Origin: an uncultured Treponema sp.
GTDB taxonomy: Bacteria > Spirochaetota > Spirochaetia > Treponematales > Treponemataceae
Reading direction: 5' to 3'
Assembly (NCBI GenBank): GCA_937894335.1
Contig: CALCRU010000024.1
Coordinates: forward strand, 1-21,037
DNA: 21,037 nucleotides
A program made the position numbers and the translations under genes. Of the stretch, positions 20,181 through 21,037 are shown one piece after another (position 1 is the first letter of the stretch; every line of letters starts with the position of its first letter). The notes below the pieces were generated by a model. It was not told the DNA's origin. It worked only from the letters and a program-made list of their open reading frames with translations, and ran no database searches.

Positions 20181-20612
20181 TTATTCTTCCCAGTTTTCAT
20201 GTGCAATCAAAAGAAACTGTTCTGGGGTTATTGCTGGAACTGCACAATTCTTAAAATCGTCAGTGTCGCGGGTTATTATGTAATCGACATCGGCGGAAAG
20301 AGCCGAACCGTGCTGCATGGAATCTTCCAAGTCATTAAAATTACCGTCGTTTATGGCAGAAACAAGCTGTGCTTTTGTAAGCCCTGCGACATCGAAAACA
20401 TAAAGAAATTTATTAAGTGTATTCCTACATTCTTCAACAGAAAAATTCTCTATTTCATGAAGTATATAGAACATATTTGAAAAAGAGTGAAGAGCCATAT
20501 AGCCGTCTACAAAAGACTGACAACATTGTAAAACTCTCTTTGAGTTTTCTAAATGCGGTTCTCTAAGTAAAATAACATCAAGAAGAATATTGGTATCAAC
20601 TAAGACTCTCAT
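20181..20612 (-). CDS. PIN-domain toxin (PIN_3 type)
   Basis: A 143-aa PIN-domain protein, the likely RNase toxin of a second type II pair. It starts MRVLVDTNILLDVILLREPH with D6 and D12. The middle has LHSFSNMFYILHEIE, where many VapC proteins have a Glu; this Ser-Asn form is usual in the PIN_3 (PF13470) branch. Later come NDLEDSMQ (E96, D97), DYIITRDTDDF (D116) and a TPEQFL end. Its ATG lies 17 nt inside the antitoxin gene, so the two are translationally coupled. It appears complete. Confidence 0.85.
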   Translation of the reverse strand: MRVLVDTNILLDVILLREPHLENSKRVLQCCQSFVDGYMALHSFSNMFYILHEIENFSVEECRNTLNKFLYVFDVAGLTKAQLVSAINDGNFNDLEDSMQHGSALSADVDYIITRDTDDFKNCAVPAITPEQFLLIAHENWEE

Positions 20613-20865
20613 ATTTTTTCATCACCGCCTTTGCAACTTCCTTTTCTCCATTTAAACTTATTTGATGTTTAGCTGGTCGAGCCATCGCAAAAAGTTCATC
20701 CAAGGCCTTTCTTGCCAATTCGCGCTCTTCGGGAGTCTTTGAATTCTGCATAGGTCGCTTAGCTTTTGGAAGAGCTTCGATGTATGTTATGACATTCAAT
20801 GTTTGCTCATCGTCCAAAAGGTCAATGCTCCGTATTGCCCTCTGCCTTAATGCTACTGCTGGCAT
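20596..20865 (-). CDS. Antitoxin of the PIN_3 toxin pair
   Basis: An 89-aa protein beginning MPAVALRQRAIRSIDLLDDE with later EERELARKALDELFAMARPA. It is charged and helical, typical of small antitoxins preceding PIN_3 toxins, though I do not recognise a named DNA-binding domain. ATG 20865 has GGAGGT 8 nt upstream; the ATG at 20895 lacks one and is rejected. The gene overlaps the toxin gene by 17 nt. Confidence 0.78.
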   Translation of the reverse strand: MPAVALRQRAIRSIDLLDDEQTLNVITYIEALPKAKRPMQNSKTPEERELARKALDELFAMARPAKHQISLNGEKEVAKAVMKKYESLS

Positions 20866-20895
20866 AGTTTTACCTCCGTTTATGAAGTTAATCAT

Positions 20896-20925
20896 ATTAT
20901 ACCATGATTTTTGAAATTTTGTGAA
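20896..20925 (-). promoter_or_regulatory. Promoter of the second toxin-antitoxin pair
   Basis: Minus strand: TTCACA (20925-20920), 18-bp spacer, perfect TATAAT (20901-20896), about 30 nt before the antitoxin ATG at 20865. Confidence 0.6.
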
Positions 20926-20940
20926 TTATTTAGAAATAGA

Positions 20941-21033
20941 AGCGTTAGGGATAGTAGCGGCGGCGTTAGCCGTTGCGGAACGTAGGGAACGGCACTGCGT
21001 AGCAGGGCAAAAACAGTCCAGTGGACTGTTTTT
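20941..21033. repeat. Palindrome-rich intergenic element ending in a terminator-like hairpin
   Basis: Short inverted repeats (CGGC-GTTA-GCCG and CTGC-GTA-GCAG) are followed by an 11-bp stem AAAAACAGTCC/GGACTGTTTTT (21009-21019 with 21023-21033). That stem can terminate transcription in both directions. No gene is seen in 20926-21037. It is possibly a dispersed repeat bordering the accessory region. Confidence 0.5.
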
Positions 21034-21037
21034 AGTG

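Overview
The window looks like the chromosome of a host-associated Treponema. The evidence is a FlaB-type flagellin with the MVINHNMSAMFAQR start, a sigma-28-type flagellin promoter, spirochaete-style beta-barrel outer-membrane proteins and lipoproteins, moderate GC, and a variable lipoprotein resembling the T. denticola TvpA family. The assignment is inferred from protein content, not from a database search.

Positions 1-15590 are mostly ordinary chromosome. In order: an AAA+/DUF4143 ATPase behind three 22-bp operator-like repeats; a TtcA-type tRNA thiolase and a PNPOx-fold protein on the minus strand; a carbon-starvation (CstA) transporter preceded by an unknown gene; a divergent membrane-anchored solute-binding-like protein; a membrane EAL phosphodiesterase with a dead GGDEF domain; flagellin; three separate outer-membrane beta-barrel genes at 9501, 10906 and 13433; a small zinc-ribbon membrane protein; an aromatic amino acid ammonia-lyase family enzyme; and purD.

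Positions 15590-21037 are an accessory region. It holds the remnant of a response regulator, a broken reverse transcriptase, and two PIN-domain toxin-antitoxin pairs. It also holds a GC-richer operon encoding an OmpA-family barrel protein and a lipoprotein with a formylglycine-enzyme/C-type-lectin fold. The C-terminus of that lipoprotein looks like the variable region of a diversity-generating retroelement (DGR), and a hairpin lies at its stop codon. No template repeat is visible, so this is either an orphan target served in trans or a decayed DGR. Palindromic repeats and a GCGAT microsatellite fill the gaps.

Three signals run through the window. (1) Many genes without a Shine-Dalgarno sequence have a -10 hexamer ending 6-7 nt before the ATG, which predicts leaderless mRNAs; genes for surface proteins, flagellin, CstA and the antitoxins instead have strong Shine-Dalgarno leaders. 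(2) Surface genes carry phase-variation signatures: two nine-C tracts at the promoters of outer-membrane protein genes, and a one-base A-tract frameshift inside an otherwise intact signal peptide. (3) The DGR-like lipoprotein adds a second route to surface diversity, so much of the window concerns variation of the cell envelope.
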